Source: Quadrisphaera setariae (lineage in GTDB: Bacteria; Actinomycetota; Actinomycetes; Actinomycetales; Quadrisphaeraceae). From it: a DNA stretch of 64,000 nt. Below are positions 20,741 through 30,316 of the stretch, piece after piece; the first letter of the stretch is position 1, and every line of letters begins with the position of its first letter. Under the pieces are notes generated by a model, which saw only the letters and a list, made by a program, of their open reading frames with translations, ran no database searches and was not told where the DNA came from. The stretch lies in assembly GCF_008041935.1 (NCBI RefSeq), contig NZ_VKAC01000004.1, positions 62,001 through 126,000 of the forward strand, given 5' to 3'. Position numbers and translations under genes: made by a program.

Positions 20741-20880
20741 CCACGGGTGCGCTGCGTCACAGCAGGGTGACGGTCGTGCCGCGGCGGGGGGATCTCGCCG
20801 CGCGACGTCGGGGCCGGGAGTTATCGTCGAGCACGGACTCGACTCCGGCCCGCCGCAAGCGGGCCGTGCGGAGGTGTGCC

Positions 20881-22707
20881 ATGTCAGACGCGAGCTCAGG
20901 GTTCCCCGGAGGACCAGAGCGCGAGGGCCAGACCAGGCCCGTCGCGCCCGCCCAGGCCGAGGCCGAGCGCCCGGTGACGCACGAGCTGCACGAGCCCCCC
21001 GCCCAGAGGCGTGCGGTGGAGGGCCTGCGCGAGGAGGTGGGTGCCCTGCGGAGGCGCCTGGCGGAGACCCCCGCCCGCACGCGGGCGCTGGAGGAGCGGG
21101 CTGCTGACCTCGAGCGGCAGCTCGCGGCCTCGACGTCCCAGAACGACAGGCTGGTGCGCACCCTCACCGAGGCGCGCTCCCGGCTGGTGGAGCTCAAGGG
21201 CGAGGTGGAGCGCCTGGCGCAGCCCCCCTCGGGCTACGCCACGTTCCTGGAGCTGCACGAGGACGGCACCGCCGACGTCGTGCAGGCGGGCCGCAAGGTG
21301 CGCGTGGCGGTCAGCCCCGCCGTCGACGCCGCGGCGCTCGGTCACGGCCAGGAGGTGCTCCTCAACGAGTCCCTCAACGTGGTCCGCGCCGGCGGGTACG
21401 ACCGCATCGGCGAGGTGGTGACCCTCAAGGAGGTCCTCGACGGCGGCCGCGCGCTGGTCACCGCCCAGGCCGACGAGGAGCGCGTGGTGCGCCTGGCGGC
21501 GCCGCTGCAGGCGGCCAAGCTGCGCGTGGGCGACGCCCTCAACCTCGATCCCCGCAGCTCGGTGGTCTTCGAGAAGGTGCCCAAGGCCGAGGTCGAGGAG
21601 CTCCTCCTGGAGGAGGTCCCCGACATCGAGTACACCGACATCGGCGGTCTGGCCGGGCAGATCGAGGCCATACGCGACGCGGTGGAGCTGCCGTTCGCCC
21701 ACCCCGAGCTCTTCCGCGAGCACGGGCTCAAGGCGCCCAAGGGGATCCTGCTGTACGGCCCTCCCGGCTGCGGCAAGACGCTCATCGCCAAGGCGGTGGC
21801 GCGCTCGCTGAGCAAGCAGGCCGCCGAGCGCCAGGGCAAGACGGAGGTGCGCAGCTTCTTCCTGAACATCAAGGGCCCGGAGCTGCTCAACAAGTACGTC
21901 GGCGAGACCGAGCGGCACATCCGGCTGATCTTCGCCCGGGCCCGGGAGAAGGCGTCCGAGGGCACGCCCGTCATCGTCTTCTTCGACGAGATGGAGTCGC
22001 TGTTCCGCACCCGCGGGTCCGGCGTCTCCTCTGACACCGAGACGACGATCGTGCCGCAGCTGCTCGCGGAGATCGACGGCGTGGAGCGGCTCGACAACGT
22101 CATCGTCATCGGCGCCTCCAACCGCGAGGACATGATCGACCCGGCCATCCTGCGCCCGGGCCGCCTCGACGTGAAGATCAAGATCGAGCGCCCCGACGCG
22201 CAGGCCGCCCACGACGTCTTCGCCAAGTACCTGACGCCCGACCTGCCGCTGCACGCCGACGACCTCGCCGCGAACGGCGGCTCCCCGACGGCCACCGCCG
22301 TCGCGATGATCGAGCGGACCGTGGAGCGGATGTACGCGGAGTCCGAGGAGAACCAGTTCCTCGAGGTCACCTACGCCAACGGTGACAAGGAGGTCCTGTA
22401 CTTCAAGGACTTCAACTCCGGCGCGATGATCCAGAACATCGTCGACAGGGCCAAGAAGTCCGCCATCAAGGACCTCCTGACCACCGGCCAGCGCGGCATC
22501 AGGATCGAGCACCTGATGGCGGCCTGCGTCGACGAGTTCAAGGAGAACGAGGACCTGCCCAACACCACCAACCCCGACGACTGGGCGCGGATCTCGGGCA
22601 AGAAGGGCGAGCGGATCACCTACATCCGCACGATCATCCAGGGCAAGCAGGGCTCCGAGCCCGGTCGGAGCATCGACACCGTCAACGGCACGGGTCAGTA
22701 CCTCTAG
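20881..22707 (+). CDS. arc: proteasome-associated AAA+ ATPase Arc/Mpa
   Basis: A 608-aa ring ATPase that unfolds pupylated proteins and feeds them to the 20S proteasome. An N-terminal coiled coil (about 45-105) binds Pup; two OB folds follow (about 110-245). The AAA+ module has Walker A GPPGCGKT (293-300), Walker B VIVFFDE (364-370) and arginine-containing [17 protein letters not shown]. The C-terminus is GQYL, the gate-opening motif that docks into the PrcA ring. ATG 20881 has GGAGGTG upstream and an approximately 50-nt leader from TATCGT. It is followed by a hairpin and the convergent membrane protein gene. Length and order match Mpa of mycobacteria and Arc of Rhodococcus. Confidence 0.97.
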   Translation: MSDASSGFPGGPEREGQTRPVAPAQAEAERPVTHELHEPPAQRRAVEGLREEVGALRRRLAETPARTRALEERAADLERQLAASTSQNDRLVRTLTEARSRLVELKGEVERLAQPPSGYATFLELHEDGTADVVQAGRKVRVAVSPAVDAAALGHGQEVLLNESLNVVRAGGYDRIGEVVTLKEVLDGGRALVTAQADEERVVRLAAPLQAAKLRVGDALNLDPRSSVVFEKVPKAEVEELLLEEVPDIEYTDIGGLAGQIEAIRDAVELPFAHPELFREHGLKAPKGILLYGPPGCGKTLIAKAVARSLSKQAAERQGKTEVRSFFLNIKGPELLNKYVGETERHIRLIFARAREKASEGTPVIVFFDEMESLFRTRGSGVSSDTETTIVPQLLAEIDGVERLDNVIVIGASNREDMIDPAILRPGRLDVKIKIERPDAQAAHDVFAKYLTPDLPLHADDLAANGGSPTATAVAMIERTVERMYAESEENQFLEVTYANGDKEVLYFKDFNSGAMIQNIVDRAKKSAIKDLLTTGQRGIRIEHLMAACVDEFKENEDLPNTTNPDDWARISGKKGERITYIRTIIQGKQGSEPGRSIDTVNGTGQYL

Positions 22708-22716
22708 CCCACCCCT

Positions 22717-22741
22717 CGGCCAGGGGGCCCGCTCCTGGCCG
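22717..22741. terminator. hairpin between arc and the convergent gene
   Basis: Inverted repeat CGGCCAGG / CCTGGCCG (8 bp) around a GC-rich loop in the 34-bp gap between arc and the reverse-strand membrane protein gene. Likely bidirectional terminator. Confidence 0.55.
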
Positions 22742-23227
22742 TCAGTCCTGGCCGCGAGGCCCGTGTCCGCTGGCCCGCGTGCTCCGCAGCACGCGGGCCA
22801 GCGGCGTCCTCAGAGCTCGCCAGCCCAGCAGGAAGACCGCCAGGACGACGGCGCTGACCACCGCGAAGCTCCACGCGCTGCCCTGGCCGGAGACCAGCCG
22901 CAGCAGGTGCCCGCCCACCAGCGTCCCCGCCCAGACCACCAGGCCCGCGGGGACCACCGCCAGCGGTGACCGGCCCTGGCGCCGTCCCAGCAGCACCGCC
23001 AGCAGCCAGCCGGCCGCGAGCCCCGCCAGGAACGGCCAGGCGGTGTGCGCCAGGCCGGCCACCGCGTCGGCCTCGCCGTGCGAGCGGCGGCCCACAGCGG
23101 CGAAGACCAGCACGAGGACGACGTCGACGACGAGCGCCGCCACCAGGGCCGGTGCGCTCGCCGTCGTCGTCCTCCGCGAGCTCCGGGTGGCCCGGGTCCG
23201 GGAAGGGGCTGCCGCGCGCTGCGTCAC
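22742..23227 (-). CDS. DUF3054-like membrane protein
   Basis: A 161-aa protein with four predicted transmembrane helices at about 27-45, 58-80, 88-110 and 117-137. The motif VDVVLVLVFAAVGRRSHGE in the first helix and HTAWPFLAGLAAGW in the second match the actinobacterial DUF3054 family. Function is unknown. It is divergent from dop with only 23 bp between the two start codons, so the promoters must overlap. Small membrane proteins also sit between Mpa and Dop in mycobacteria, which suggests a conserved, uncharacterised neighbour of the Pup system. Confidence 0.75.
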   Translation of the reverse strand: MTQRAAAPSRTRATRSSRRTTTASAPALVAALVVDVVLVLVFAAVGRRSHGEADAVAGLAHTAWPFLAGLAAGWLLAVLLGRRQGRSPLAVVPAGLVVWAGTLVGGHLLRLVSGQGSAWSFAVVSAVVLAVFLLGWRALRTPLARVLRSTRASGHGPRGQD

Positions 23228-23250
23228 GAGCCGAGCCTAGGGTGGCCGTG

Positions 23251-24819
23251 ATGAGCGTGCGCCGGGTCGTGGGTGTCGAGACCGAGTACGGCGTCTCGGC
23301 GCCGGGCCACCCCGAGCACGACCCCGTGCTGCTGTCCAGCCAGGTGGTGGCCAGCTACGCGGCACCGCTGGTCTCGGGTCGGCGCAGCGGTCCGCGCTGG
23401 GACTACGAGGACGAGGCGCCCCTGCGCGACGCCCGCGGCTACGAGGTGCCCCGCAGCGCGGCGCACTCCAGCCAGCTCACCGACGCCCCCGGCCGCCGCG
23501 AGACCGGTGACGGCGCCGGCGTGGGCGCCGAGGACCCGGCGAGCGCCAACGTCGTCCTCACCAACGGCGCCCGCCTCTACGTCGACCACGCCCACCCCGA
23601 GTACTCCTCCCCGGAGGTCACCGGTCCGCTGGCGGCGGTGCGGTGGGACCGCGCGGGCGAGCTCGTCATGCGCCGGGCGGCGTCGCGCGTGGCCGCCTCC
23701 CCGGGCCTGGACCCGGTGAACCTCTACAAGAACAACACCGACGGCAAGGGCGCCTCCTACGGCACCCACGAGAACTACCTCATGGCCCGCACCACGCCGT
23801 TCGGGGCGGTCGTGCGGGGCCTGGTGCCCTTCTTCGTCAGCCGCCAGGTGGTCTGCGGCGCTGGCCGCGTGGGCCTGGGGCAGCGGGGCGAGGAGCCGGG
23901 CTTCCAGCTGTCCCAGCGCGCCGACTACTTCGAGACCGAGGTCGGTCTGGAGACCACCCTCAAGCGACCGATCATCAACACCCGCGACGAGCCGCACGCC
24001 AGCGCTGACCGCTACCGGCGCCTCCACGTGATCATCGGGGACGCGAACCTGTGCGACGTCGCCACCTACCTCAAGCTCGGGACGACGTCGCTTGTCCTGG
24101 ACATGGTGGAGGCGGGCACCGCCCCCGACCTGGTGGTCTCCGCTCCGGTCTCCGAGCTGCACGCCGTCAGCCACGACCCCTCCCTGCGGCACCGGGTGCG
24201 GCTGGCCGACGGCAGCGAGCTCACCGCGGTCGAGCTGCAGTGGCGGTACCTGGAGGCGGCCCGCGCCCACGTGGCCTCGCGCGGCGGCGGCCCGGACGAG
24301 GCCGCCCGCGCCGAGACGGCCGACGTGCTGGCCCGCTGGGAGCGGGTGCTCACCGACCTCGAGGCGGACCCGTTCCGCCTGGCCGGCCAGCTCGACTGGG
24401 TGGCCAAGCTGCGGCTGCTCCAGGGCTTCCGGGACCGGGACGGCCTGGCCTGGGACTCGCCCCGCCTCGCGCTCATCGACCTGCAGTACGCCGACGTCAA
24501 CCCCGCCAAGGGGCTGCACGCGCGGCTGCGCGCCCGCGGCGCGGTGGAGGAGCTCGTCACCGACGCCGAGGCGGAGGCGGCGACCACCGAGCCCCCGGAG
24601 GACACCCGCGCCTGGTTCCGCGGCCAGTGCCTGTCGCGGTACTCCCGCGACGTCGCCGCCGCCAGCTGGGACTCGGTGATCTTCGACGTGCCCGGCAGGG
24701 GGGCGCTGCAGCGGGTGCCGATGCTCGAGCCGCTGCGCGGCACCCGAGCCGGCACCGAGGCCCTCCTGGACCGCTGCCCCGACGCCGCCTCGCTGGTGGA
24801 CGCCCTGTCAGGTCGCTGA
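23251..24819 (+). CDS. dop: deamidase/depupylase of Pup (Dop)
   Basis: A 522-aa member of the carboxylate-amine ligase family. It converts the C-terminal Gln of Pup to Glu so that PafA can ligate it, and removes Pup from substrates. It has GVETEYGVSAPGHPEHDP, with the nucleotide-site Glu and the depupylase-specific insertion up to about residue 85 that PafA lacks, LTNGARLYVDHAHPEYSSPE, YKNNTDGKGASYGTHENYLM and INTRDEPHA. Since the Pup encoded here ends in GGQ, Dop is required. ATG 23251 is supported by TAGGGT at 23238-23243. The gene is convergent with the SRPBCC gene, 14 bp apart. Confidence 0.96.
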   Translation: MSVRRVVGVETEYGVSAPGHPEHDPVLLSSQVVASYAAPLVSGRRSGPRWDYEDEAPLRDARGYEVPRSAAHSSQLTDAPGRRETGDGAGVGAEDPASANVVLTNGARLYVDHAHPEYSSPEVTGPLAAVRWDRAGELVMRRAASRVAASPGLDPVNLYKNNTDGKGASYGTHENYLMARTTPFGAVVRGLVPFFVSRQVVCGAGRVGLGQRGEEPGFQLSQRADYFETEVGLETTLKRPIINTRDEPHASADRYRRLHVIIGDANLCDVATYLKLGTTSLVLDMVEAGTAPDLVVSAPVSELHAVSHDPSLRHRVRLADGSELTAVELQWRYLEAARAHVASRGGGPDEAARAETADVLARWERVLTDLEADPFRLAGQLDWVAKLRLLQGFRDRDGLAWDSPRLALIDLQYADVNPAKGLHARLRARGAVEELVTDAEAEAATTEPPEDTRAWFRGQCLSRYSRDVAAASWDSVIFDVPGRGALQRVPMLEPLRGTRAGTEALLDRCPDAASLVDALSGR

Positions 24820-24833
24820 GGGCCGGTCGCTGA

Positions 24834-25280
24834 TCAGCCCTTGAGGGCGCGCTCGAGGTTCGCGACCAGCTCGGTGTTCACGCGCTTGAGGCCCAGCGGC
24901 GCGAAGGTGCGCTCGAAGAAGCCCTTGACGCCCCCGGCGCCGTCCCACGTGGTCGTCGAGGAGACCGTGCAGGCGCTCATCCCGGTGGGGACCACCGTCC
25001 AGCGGGTGACCATCGAGGAGCGGGTGTCGCTCTCCACGAGGGTGCCGTCAGGCTCCTCGGAGACCTCCACGAGCTGCTCGCGCACCCGGCTCTTCGTGGC
25101 CTGGAAGCGCCACCCGACCGTGGTGCCGGGCCCCGTCCCGCCGGCCTCCACGCGGTACTGGCTGTACGCCCCGGGCATCGCCGCGCGCCGCGCGCCGGTG
25201 TAGTCGGCCAGGGCGGCGCGCAGCTGGTGGGCGGGGACGGCGGCGGGGTGCTCGCTGGAGGCGGTGACGCGAGGGCTCAT
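24834..25280 (-). CDS. SRPBCC (START-like) domain protein
   Basis: A 148-aa protein with the profile of a single SRPBCC/polyketide-cyclase-like fold: an N-terminal helix (PAHQLRAALADYTGARR), alternating beta strands with TTVGWRFQATKSRVREQLVEV and TRWTVVPTGMSACTVSSTTTW, and a long C-terminal helix GFFERTFAPLGLKRVNTELVANLERAL. Proteins of this fold bind hydrophobic ligands; nothing here shows which. A GAGACT element 7 bp before the ATG suggests a leaderless transcript. It is convergent with dop and transcribed away from the lipoprotein side. Confidence 0.8.
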   Translation of the reverse strand: MSPRVTASSEHPAAVPAHQLRAALADYTGARRAAMPGAYSQYRVEAGGTGPGTTVGWRFQATKSRVREQLVEVSEEPDGTLVESDTRSSMVTRWTVVPTGMSACTVSSTTTWDGAGGVKGFFERTFAPLGLKRVNTELVANLERALKG

Positions 25281-25331
25281 GCCCCCAGTCTCCCCGACCC
25301 GATCACCGCTCCCGCCGGCCCGTCCGCAGGG

Positions 25332-25919
25332 TCAGCCGACCAGCGCGCCGGTGGGAGCCGGGCCGCCGCGCCACGGGGCGGGGCCGGTGAGGTCGCGCAG
25401 GGCCAGACCCTGGACCTCGTAGACGTCGGCGTCGTCCATCCGGTCGTCAGCGCTGTCGTCGTCAGCGTCGTCGTCGCGGACCTGCAGCGTCACCTGCTGG
25501 CCGACCAGGCCGTCCAGCTCGGCGGCGAACGGCTCGGCGGTGCCGTCGCCGTCGTAGTCCTGCAGGGCGGGCGCCGCGATGATCCACTCCGACGGGCCGA
25601 AGTCGACCTCGATGCCGTTCACGGTGAAGTCGTCGTAGCGGTCGGCCGGGTCCTGGGCGTCGTCATCGTCGTCGTCGGCGTCGCGCTCGAGCACGCCCTG
25701 CACGGTCTGCAGGGCGCTGACGGGCTCCGCCGGCAGCGTGGCCGAGGCGCTCCCCGCGCCGGTGGCCGCGCTCGCCACCTGGCTGCTGCTCGAGGCGGGG
25801 GCGACGTCGTCGACGGCGACGGAGCCCACGGTGCGCGCGTCCTGGCTGCCGCAGGCGGTGAGCGCGGCGGTGCCGAGCAGGCCGGCGGCGACGAGGGCGA
25901 AGGTGCGCTGGCGGGTCAT
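25332..25919 (-). CDS. acidic lipoprotein with EF-hand-like loop, unknown function
   Basis: A 195-aa secreted lipoprotein. The signal peptide is MTRQRTFALVAAGLLGTAA with lipobox LTAC (Cys23). After a Ser/Ala-rich linker come three acidic stretches: a D8 run near residue 80, DYDGDGTAEP (an EF-hand-type DxDxDG loop) near 120, and a mixed acidic stretch near 150 rich in Asp with one Met. The composition suggests divalent-cation binding. AGGAGG lies 6 bp before the ATG. It is divergent from the response regulator at 26049 with 129 bp between them, so regulation by that two-component pair, or a sensing partnership with it, is likely. No family is recognised with confidence. Confidence 0.75.
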   Translation of the reverse strand: MTRQRTFALVAAGLLGTAALTACGSQDARTVGSVAVDDVAPASSSSQVASAATGAGSASATLPAEPVSALQTVQGVLERDADDDDDDAQDPADRYDDFTVNGIEVDFGPSEWIIAAPALQDYDGDGTAEPFAAELDGLVGQQVTLQVRDDDADDDSADDRMDDADVYEVQGLALRDLTGPAPWRGGPAPTGALVG

Positions 25920-26048
25920 GGTGTCCTCCTGGGTCGGGCTCAGCTGCTGTCGACCCCGAGGTTTCCCGGCGGGTGTGGCGCTGGCCTGTCGCGCACCTGA
26001 CGGTCCTGTCATCTTCGCGCCAGGTGCGCGCCGTGGTCGCCCGGCAGG

Positions 26049-26750
26049 ATGTCGGGCGTGGCTGTTCTGGTGGTCGAGGACGAGGCGGGCATCACCGCGT
26101 TCCTGCGCAGGGGGCTGGAGTCCGCGGGCTTCGCGGTGCTCAGCGAGTGCGGTGGGCGCGCGGGCGCGCTCGCGGCGCTGCGCGAGGACGTCGAGCTGGT
26201 CGTCCTCGACCTGGGGCTGCCGGACCTGCCGGGGGAGCAGGTGCTGGCGCGCATCCGCGCGGCCCGCCCGTCGCTGCCCGTCATCGTGCTCACCGCCAAG
26301 GACGCCGTCGCCGACCGCGTGGCGAACCTCGAGGCCGGCGCCGACGACTACGTGGTCAAGCCGTTCAGCTTCACCGAGCTGCTCGCCCGGGTGCGCGCGA
26401 GGCTGCGCCAGCCCGCCCAGCCGTCCTCGGTGGTGCTCAGCGCCGGCGGGCTGACCCTCGACGTCCGCACCCGCCGGGTGCGCGTCCACGAGGTCCCTGA
26501 GGGCTCAGAGGACGACGACGGCCGGTCCCGCGAGGTGGCGCTGTCGTCGCGGGAGTTCGCGCTGCTGGAGACGCTGCTGCGCCACCCCGGCCAGGTGCTC
26601 TCCCAGGTGCAGCTGCTCGACAGGGTGTGGGGCTACGACTTCGACGGCGCCAGCAACGTGGTGGAGACCTGCGTGCGGCACGTGCGCCGCAAGGTGGGCG
26701 CCGAGCGCATCGAGACCGTCCGCGGCGCCGGGTACCGGCTGGTCGCGTGA
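26049..26750 (+). CDS. OmpR-family response regulator
   Basis: A 233-aa regulator. The receiver has VLVVEDEAG, phospho-acceptor Asp54 in LVVLDLGLPD and Lys in DDYVVKPFSF. The C-terminal winged helix contains LSSREFALLETLLRHPGQVLSQ and SNVVETCVRHVRRKVG. An alternative start is GTG 26058, which fits the leaderless spacing from CAGGAT at 26045-26050 and leaves the usual VAVLVVEDE N-terminus. The stop overlaps the kinase start (GTGA). With the kinase it forms a pair facing the acidic lipoprotein gene. Confidence 0.92.
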   Translation: MSGVAVLVVEDEAGITAFLRRGLESAGFAVLSECGGRAGALAALREDVELVVLDLGLPDLPGEQVLARIRAARPSLPVIVLTAKDAVADRVANLEAGADDYVVKPFSFTELLARVRARLRQPAQPSSVVLSAGGLTLDVRTRRVRVHEVPEGSEDDDGRSREVALSSREFALLETLLRHPGQVLSQVQLLDRVWGYDFDGASNVVETCVRHVRRKVGAERIETVRGAGYRLVA

Positions 26751-28225
26751 GCCGGCCGTCCGCCCAGCAGCCCGGTCAGCAGCCCGGTCAGCGCTCGGTG
26801 CGGCGCGGCGCCGGCCTGCACGTGCGGCTGACGGCCGTGGCGCTCGCGGTGATGGCCGCCACGCTCGCGGGCGCGGGCCTGGCTGCGTCCGAGCTGGTGC
26901 GCGTGGGGGACCGGACCTCCCTCGACCGGCTCCTCACCGACCAGCTCACCGACCTGCGCACCGACCTGCCGGCCCTCGTCAGGGCGCAGGCCGGGGCCGA
27001 CGGCGTCGTGTCCGCCGACGAGGCGAGGACGGCCGCGGCCGCCTACCTGCTCACCCACGACGGCAGCGCCCGCCACCTGCTGGTGCTCGACGTCGACGGC
27101 AGGGTCCAGCGCTCGACCGCGGGGCCGCCGGCGCTGGCCGGCCTGCTCAACCGCGGAGACCTCCCCGCGGGAGAGCCCGGCCAGCTCCTCACGGCGCCGT
27201 CGGCGGCCGGAGACCTGCGCGTCCTCAACGCCCCCGTGGAGGTCGGCGGCCAGCGGGTGGCCACCGCGCTCCTCGTGGGCAGCCTCGAGCCGGGCCGGGC
27301 ACAGGCGGTCGACGTGCTGCAGCGGATCGCGCTGACCGGTGGTGTGGGGCTGCTGGTCGGCGGAGCCGTGCTCGTCGTCGCCGTGCGCCGGGCCACCGCA
27401 CCGCTGCGGCACCTGGCGCGGGCCGCTGCCGACGTCGACCTCGCCGCCCTCCCCGACGGCGCACCGCGGCTGCCCGGTGCCGACCGCCGCGACGAGGTGG
27501 GGGTGGTCGCCCACGAGGTGGAGCGCATGCTCGCCCGCATCAGCCGCGACGAGGCGCTGCGCCGCCAGGTGCTCGCCGCCGTCTCCCACGAGCTGCGCAC
27601 GCCGCTGGCCGTGGCGCAGGGCCACCTGGAGGTCTTCGAGCTCACCGCCGCACCCCACGACGACGACGCCGCCGCGACCGCCGCGGTGCTGCGCCGCGAG
27701 CTGGACCGGTTGGCCCGCATCGTCGAGGACCTCACCGCCGTCACCCGCGGCGGCACCGCGGACTCCGCCGCGGTCGAGGCCGTCTTCGTGCCCGACCTGC
27801 TCACGGCCGTCGCGGAGCGCTCGCGGGGGCTGGGGCTGGAGGGCGTGGACGTGCAGGACGAGCGGGAGGCGCCGGCCGTCGTCGTCGTCGGTGACGAGGA
27901 CCGGATGGTCCAGGCGCTGCTCAACCTCGTGCTCAACGCGCGCACCCACACGCCGCCGGGAACGCGCGTGAGCGTGGGGGCGCGGCGGCGGGAGGACGGC
28001 TGGGTGGTGCTGGAGGTCGCCGACGACGGCCCCGGCATGGACCCGGCGCTCGCGGAGGTGGCGTTCGAGCCGTTCGTGACGACCCGCTCCAGCGGCGACA
28101 CCCGCGGGTCGGGACTGGGGCTGGCGGTGGTGCGGTCGGTGACGCTGGCGCAGGGCGGCGCGGTGGACCTGCAGACCGGACCGGGCGGGACGACCGTCTC
28201 ACTGGCCTTCCCGCCGGCGGACTAG
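26747..28225 (+). CDS. HisKA sensor histidine kinase
   Basis: A 492-aa kinase. A transmembrane helix at about 26-50, an extracellular domain of about 145 residues, a second helix at about 195-217 and a HAMP-like segment lead to the HisKA box AVSHELRTPLAVAQGHLEV (His281). The HATPase domain carries N-box LLNLVLNARTHTP, G1 VADDGPGMD, and G2 GSGLGLAVVRSV. The start overlaps the regulator stop by four bases, so they are coupled. The extracytoplasmic domain contains no cysteine and no obvious ligand motif. A possible signal is ion or envelope status, given the acidic lipoprotein next door; this is inference. Confidence 0.92.
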   Translation: MSRPSAQQPGQQPGQRSVRRGAGLHVRLTAVALAVMAATLAGAGLAASELVRVGDRTSLDRLLTDQLTDLRTDLPALVRAQAGADGVVSADEARTAAAAYLLTHDGSARHLLVLDVDGRVQRSTAGPPALAGLLNRGDLPAGEPGQLLTAPSAAGDLRVLNAPVEVGGQRVATALLVGSLEPGRAQAVDVLQRIALTGGVGLLVGGAVLVVAVRRATAPLRHLARAAADVDLAALPDGAPRLPGADRRDEVGVVAHEVERMLARISRDEALRRQVLAAVSHELRTPLAVAQGHLEVFELTAAPHDDDAAATAAVLRRELDRLARIVEDLTAVTRGGTADSAAVEAVFVPDLLTAVAERSRGLGLEGVDVQDEREAPAVVVVGDEDRMVQALLNLVLNARTHTPPGTRVSVGARRREDGWVVLEVADDGPGMDPALAEVAFEPFVTTRSSGDTRGSGLGLAVVRSVTLAQGGAVDLQTGPGGTTVSLAFPPAD

Positions 28226-28247
28226 CCGTACTGCCCGGGGACTCCGG

Positions 28248-29108
28248 TCAGTCGCTCTCGGACGCTCCGGCGCTGCGGACGTCGGCGGCCAGAGCCGCGA
28301 GCCCCGGCAGCAGGTCGGCGGCGGTCAGCCACGGCTCGTCGAGCTCGGAGTCCGGGTCGTCCAGGGCGCGGGCCAGCGCGGCGCGGACGGCGGGCTCGGC
28401 GCGGTCGTCGGAGCGCCGCACCAGGCCGAGGGCGGCCAGGCCTCCGGTCTCGCCCGGGGCGTCGAGGCGGGCGGCCAGGGCGTGGGCCACCTCGGGGGTG
28501 GCGGCGGCCCCGGTGGGGTCCAGCTGCTCGGCGAGGGCGAAGACGGCCTGCTCGACGACGTCGTCGTCGTCGTCCCGGGTGGCCTGCAGGAGCGCGCCGA
28601 CGGCGCGGCGGCCGGCGTCGCCGTCGAGGGAGCCCGCGTCAGCGCCGAGCGCCAGGGGCAGGCAGGTGACGGCCTGCCAGCGGACGTCGGGGTCGGCGTC
28701 GGAGAGGAGGACGACGAGCACGTCGAGGGCTGCCGCGGAGGGCCCGGCGGCGCCGAGCGCCTTGGCGGCGGCCCAGCGCAGGTCGGCGTCGTCGCTGGTG
28801 GCGGCCTGCGCCGCCTGCTCGGCCACCTGCTCGCGGGCGCGGTCGCGCTCGGCCAGGGGCAGCGGGGAGGCGGGCCCGGCGAGGACCGCGGACAGCTCCA
28901 GGCCGACCTGTCGGACGGCGGTCTCGGGAGAGCCCCACCAGGCGGCGGCGTCGGCGAGGGCCCCGGTGCGGCGGGCGTGAGCGGCCAGGGCGGCGGGGAA
29001 CGCAGCGCCGGTGCCCTCGCGGGCCTCGACGAGCTCGCTGGGCACGCCGGCGGTCGCGGGCGCAGGGCCTGCGGCGGACGAGGCGGACGGGTCGGACTGG
29101 TCGGGCAC
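28248..29108 (-). CDS. HEAT-repeat-like protein
   Basis: A 286-aa helical protein. Repeating units such as [30 protein letters not shown] and the following [16 protein letters not shown] are classical HEAT/PBS-lyase repeats; at least three copies run from about residue 105 to 250. The protein is strongly acidic. Such scaffolds bind other proteins. It is divergent from pup with 150 bp between starts, so they share a control region, but no functional tie is shown. GTG 29108 is the likely start, with CAGCAT about 6 bp upstream on its strand. Confidence 0.75.
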   Translation of the reverse strand: MPDQSDPSASSAAGPAPATAGVPSELVEAREGTGAAFPAALAAHARRTGALADAAAWWGSPETAVRQVGLELSAVLAGPASPLPLAERDRAREQVAEQAAQAATSDDADLRWAAAKALGAAGPSAAALDVLVVLLSDADPDVRWQAVTCLPLALGADAGSLDGDAGRRAVGALLQATRDDDDDVVEQAVFALAEQLDPTGAAATPEVAHALAARLDAPGETGGLAALGLVRRSDDRAEPAVRAALARALDDPDSELDEPWLTAADLLPGLAALAADVRSAGASESD

Positions 29109-29258
29109 GCGCCGATGCTGCCAGGTCGTCGGCAGGTCGCCGGATCGACCGGGTGCCGGTCGCGCCGTCGGCGCCCGCGCCTACGATCGAGAGAGCACGA
29201 CCGGACCCCGCCCCGTGGGTGCTCCGGCCAGTCGAGCAGTCACCTGGAGGAGGCACCG
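29109..29258 (+). promoter_or_regulatory. divergent control region, promoter of pup-prcBA
   Basis: TACGAT at 29182-29187 is a good match to the actinobacterial -10 consensus TAnnnT and would give a leader of about 65 nt ending in GGAGGAG just before the pup GTG. No clear -35 is seen. The opposite strand carries the start region of the HEAT-like gene. Confidence 0.5.
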
Positions 29259-29474
29259 GTGCCAGGTCAGGAGCAGCAGCGCCCGTCGCGGCGCGACAAG
29301 GACGAGGTCGAGCACGAGGTCGAGCCGCTGCCGCGCTCCGGGGCCGGGTCCGAGGAGGCCACGGCGTCGTCGGCCACCGACGACGTCGACGCCCTCCTCG
29401 ACGAGATCGACGACGTGCTCGAGTCGAACGCGGAGCAGTTCGTGCGCCAGTACACGCAGAAGGGCGGCCAGTGA
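29259..29474 (+). CDS. pup: prokaryotic ubiquitin-like protein Pup
   Basis: A 71-aa intrinsically disordered protein tag. The C-terminal half reads [19 protein letters not shown] and then [10 protein letters not shown], the Arc-binding helix and the C-terminal di-glycine-Gln of Pup. Because the last residue is Gln, Dop must deamidate it before PafA can attach it to lysines. The N-terminus ([15 protein letters not shown]) is longer than in mycobacteria (64 aa total there). It starts at GTG behind GGAGGAG and its stop overlaps the prcB start (GTGA), giving the usual pup-prcB-prcA coupling. Confidence 0.96.
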   Translation: MPGQEQQRPSRRDKDEVEHEVEPLPRSGAGSEEATASSATDDVDALLDEIDDVLESNAEQFVRQYTQKGGQ

Positions 29475-30316
29475 CGGCAGCTCCGCTGCCGCCGGCGTTC
29501 ACCACGCCCGGCAGCTCCTCGTTCACGGAGTTCCTCGGGGCGCACGCACCGGAGCTGCTGCCCGGCCGTCGCGCGGCGGCCCAGCACACGGGTCACGCCG
29601 GCGCGGCGGGGCAGGGCGAGCAGCTGGCGCCGCACGGAACCACGATCGTGTCGCTGACGTTCCCGGGAGGCGTGGTGATGGCCGGTGACCGGCGCGCCAC
29701 CGCCGGGTCGATGATCGCCAGCCGCGACATCGAGAAGGTCTTCCCGGCCGACGCGTGGAGCTGCGTGGGCATCGCGGGGTCCGCGGGCCTGGCGGTGGAG
29801 CTGGTGCGCTTGTTCCAGGTGGAGCTGGAGCACTACGAGAAGATCGAGGGCGCGCTGCTCAGCCTGGACGGCAAGGCGAACCGCCTGGCCACGATGGTGC
29901 GCGGCAACCTCGGCCTGGCCATGCAGGGCCTGGCGGTGGTACCGCTGTTCGCCGGGTACGACCTCGCGCGCCAGACCGGCCGGATCTTCAGCTACGACGT
30001 CACGGGCGGCCGCTACGAGGAGCACGAGCACCACGCCGTCGGCTCCGGTTCGCTCTTCGCCCGCGGTGCCCTCAAGAAGCTGTGGCGCCCGGGCCTGGAC
30101 GCCGACGGCGCCGTGCGGGTGGCCGTGGAGGCCCTCTACGACGCCGCCGACGACGACTCCGCCACCGGCGGTCCCGACGTGGTGCGCCGCATCTGGCCCG
30201 TCGTCGCCGTCGTGACCGCCGAGGGCTACGTGCGCGTCAGCGAGGACGACCTCGGCCGCGTGGCCGCCGCTGTCATCGCCGACCGCACCGCCGAGCAGGA
30301 GGGCCGCCGCCGATGA
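29471..30316 (+). CDS. prcB: 20S proteasome beta subunit PrcB
   Basis: A 281-aa precursor. The propeptide is about 56 residues and is removed at HG/TTIVSL to expose catalytic Thr57; [23 protein letters not shown] contains the conserved Asp and Lys that complete the N-terminal nucleophile site. It forms the two inner heptameric rings that degrade proteins unfolded by Arc. GTG 29471 overlaps the pup stop, and its own stop overlaps the prcA ATG. The length is close to the mycobacterial PrcB (291 aa). Confidence 0.97.
   Translation: MTAAPLPPAFTTPGSSSFTEFLGAHAPELLPGRRAAAQHTGHAGAAGQGEQLAPHGTTIVSLTFPGGVVMAGDRRATAGSMIASRDIEKVFPADAWSCVGIAGSAGLAVELVRLFQVELEHYEKIEGALLSLDGKANRLATMVRGNLGLAMQGLAVVPLFAGYDLARQTGRIFSYDVTGGRYEEHEHHAVGSGSLFARGALKKLWRPGLDADGAVRVAVEALYDAADDDSATGGPDVVRRIWPVVAVVTAEGYVRVSEDDLGRVAAAVIADRTAEQEGRRR

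Noticed and set aside
24811-24833. Direct repeat GGTCGCTGA at the end of dop
   Set aside because: Nine bases, twice, over a stop codon; probably a chance or slippage event with no further structure.
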